DNA of 64,000 nucleotides from Rhabditoides inermis (Eukaryota; Nematoda; Chromadorea; Rhabditida; Rhabditidae). The notes beneath the pieces are model-generated. The model had not been told where the DNA came from. It did no database searches and saw nothing but the letters and a program-made list of their open reading frames with translations. This document shows positions 63,924 through 64,000 of this stretch, piece after piece; positions within the stretch are counted from its first letter, which is position 1; each line of letters starts with the position of its first letter. Both the position numbers and the translations under genes were made by a program. Location of the stretch: contig CAWZYM010000151.1 in assembly GCA_963966185.1 (NCBI GenBank), positions 2,013,963 to 2,077,962 of the forward strand. Reading direction: 5' to 3'.

Positions 63924-64000
63924 ATGTTTCGGAGAGAATTCGCGCAGGGATGAAACAGATGAAGCAGGTTTCTTGGACGCCGGGACTTGGTGCGAAAATA

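Larger units (their letters stand above)
61115..64000. repeat. Tandem array of 1.27-kb tRNA units
   Basis: Units start at 61115, 62381 and 63651 (periods 1266 and 1270) and are almost identical throughout, including the non-tRNA spacers. The third unit is cut by the window edge. The left junction at 61115 falls inside the 5' end of an elongator Met gene, of which only 12 bases remain (61115-61126). Confidence 0.95.

Overview
The window is nuclear DNA from a ciliated eukaryote, most likely an invertebrate animal or close relative. Genes are split into many short exons by GT-AG introns. The recognisable proteins are animal-type: IFT172, EMC6, GCC1/GCC88, SPCS2, DNAJC17, TAF6 and an SLC19-family transporter. 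I cannot name the species. Introns and spacers are full of (GA)n/(CT)n microsatellites and ATTG tetranucleotide runs.

Layout. 1-3.7 kb: 5' part of an unrecognised Q/A/P-rich gene (minus), running off the left edge. 3.7-9.4 kb: microsatellite-rich spacer with no gene I can support. 9.4-13.3 kb: DNAJC17 (minus). 13.6-19.6 kb: two tandem TAF6 paralogues (minus). 20.0-21.0 kb: SPCS2 (minus), head to head with a UAP56-binding-motif, Arg/Gln-rich putative mRNA-export adaptor (21.4-23.4 kb, plus). 23.5-24.0 kb: a near-perfect 150-bp inverted-repeat element, then about 2.1 kb of pure pyrimidine repeat. 26.9-28.7 kb: SLC19 folate/thiamine transporter (minus), head to head with a GIN1-like integrase-zinc-finger gene without a DDE core (29.1-32.4 kb, plus). 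32.9-34.8 kb: small cysteine-rich type I membrane protein (minus); one of its introns holds a small plus-strand gene and a possible minus-strand micro-ORF.

36.3-52.6 kb is IFT172 (minus, about 60 exons). Its introns contain Pro/Thr tRNA cassettes, a complete oppositely oriented gene for a secreted Lys/Glu-rich protein (43.5-45.3 kb) that itself has three tRNA genes in its last intron, and a 507-bp hAT-type MITE with an 8-bp target duplication. EMC6 (53.0-53.9 kb) is head to head with IFT172, followed by GCC1 (54.4-59.8 kb, plus), whose introns hold a LINE fragment and another repeat. 61.1-64.0 kb is a tandem array of about 1.27-kb units, each with seven tRNA genes (Pro-AGG, Cys, Val, initiator Met, Lys, Pro-CGG, elongator Met), continuing past the right edge.

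The genes are not an operon. They are housekeeping genes (transcription initiation, ER membrane biogenesis, splicing, Golgi tethering, ciliary transport) arranged mostly as divergent pairs sharing 0.2-0.5-kb promoter regions. The most unusual parts are the nested genes with dispersed tRNA cassettes, the two non-autonomous DNA-transposon candidates, the TAF6 duplication, and microsatellites that appear to grow out of splice signals. Several one-base indels (tRNA copies, one IFT172 exon) look like assembly errors. Exon boundaries were read by eye from splice signals and phase and may be off by a base or two.
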